From a bacterium (GTDB taxonomy: Bacteria > Actinomycetota > Acidimicrobiia > Spongiisociales > Spongiisociaceae), in NCBI GenBank assembly GCA_028821575.1, contig JAPPFW010000034.1, positions 43,794-107,793 on the forward strand: a stretch of 64,000 nucleotides of DNA, written 5' to 3'. Position 1 is the first letter of the stretch; each line of letters opens with the position of its first letter. This document shows, piece after piece, positions 63,678 to 64,000 of this stretch. The notes under the pieces are model-generated. The model was not told where the DNA came from. It made no database searches and saw nothing but the letters and a program-made list of their open reading frames with translations. The position numbers were made by a program, and so were the translations under genes.

Positions 63678-64000
63678 AGTTTCCTCCTAGAGAACTGCCC
63701 GACCGGACCCGATCCGGTCTCTACGATGCACCCGGTCCCGAGTCCCTTCGTACTCCGACCGCCCTTGGCACAGACTGTTTCGCTCCGTCTTCGTCGGGGC
63801 TGACCCACCCCTGCTTCGGCGACGACCGCCCTGGCAAGTGGAACGGCTTCGCACACGGCAAAAGGCAGGATAGCGCGCGGCTAACCTGCCCTAGCGGGCT
63901 GAAGTACGATTCAACTGGTATCGACGGACTCCCGTTGCATTTTCCTCCGGGCAAAACCGTCCACTTCTCGTCTAATGCTAGAGACGATGGCGGAGCGAGT
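63678..64000. other. 323-bp leader region upstream of rpoB, no gene seen
   Basis: The region holds the rpoB ribosome site (AGGAGG) and probably its promoter or leader. Open frames on both strands are short and unlike known proteins. I could not identify a convincing -35/-10 pair or ribosomal-protein leader structure. Confidence 0.4.

Overview
The window is high-GC DNA from an actinobacterium, most likely of the class Acidimicrobiia or a close relative. The pointers are a dnaK-grpE-dnaJ-hspR heat-shock operon, a DUF3151 protein, an actinobacterial-type MenB, rpoB-rpoC in tandem, and a secreted protein with Cys-containing S-layer-type repeats of a kind I associate with Acidimicrobiia. The taxonomic call is an inference; no 16S rRNA gene is present.

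Layout. 1-3065 is accessory and decayed. It holds the end of a beta-propeller protein, an S-layer-repeat protein apparently separated by a frameshift from a caspase/clostripain-like C-terminal domain, a broken IS3-family transposase, a collapsed pair of IS ends and a CAT-anticodon tRNA. 3145-8730 carries unlinked housekeeping genes: CDP-alcohol transferase, methyltransferase, tandem universal stress protein, MscS channel, phosphoribosyltransferase. 8828-16752 is a minus-strand carbohydrate operon: lipoprotein binding protein, VOC protein, xylose-isomerase-like TIM barrel, ABC ATPase, two permeases and a cupin, chained by ATGA overlaps, with a beta-hydroxyacid dehydrogenase beyond. 17276-23489 is a second catabolic run: E1 alpha/beta of a 2-oxoacid or acetoin dehydrogenase, an atypical M24 protein, a zinc alcohol dehydrogenase, an SDR and a VOC protein. 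23660-27067 has a metal-ligand-poor amidohydrolase, a P450 and a TetR regulator.

27057-37942 runs on the plus strand: ppk, a SixA-type phosphatase, dxs, and a complete Aap/Bzt-type amino-acid ABC transporter whose second permease has doubled in length through an in-frame tandem duplication. 38061-40492 is a membrane-stress group (SPFH protein, HAAS-NfeD fusion, PadR with a palindromic operator, small membrane protein). 40552-42923 holds menB, a GrdB-family reductase with an in-frame UGA in a UxxC motif (a probable selenoprotein) and DUF3151. 43580-47617 is the heat-shock operon. 48256-51220 is metX-metY plus a CoA-binding protein. 51366-56225 carries dnaX, recR, dgt and manC. 56294-63677 is rpoC and rpoB.

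Two signals stand out. First, the GrdB-family ORF is interrupted only by one UGA, exactly where selenocysteine or cysteine is expected, with a small SECIS-like hairpin just downstream. Second, arrays of 7-bp repeats occur in about ten intergenic regions. They are GT-rich on the coding strand and begin within a few bases of a stop codon; the heptamer differs from locus to locus but the 7-bp period is kept. Some arrays form inverted pairs around a hairpin core. I know of no description of such a family in this lineage.
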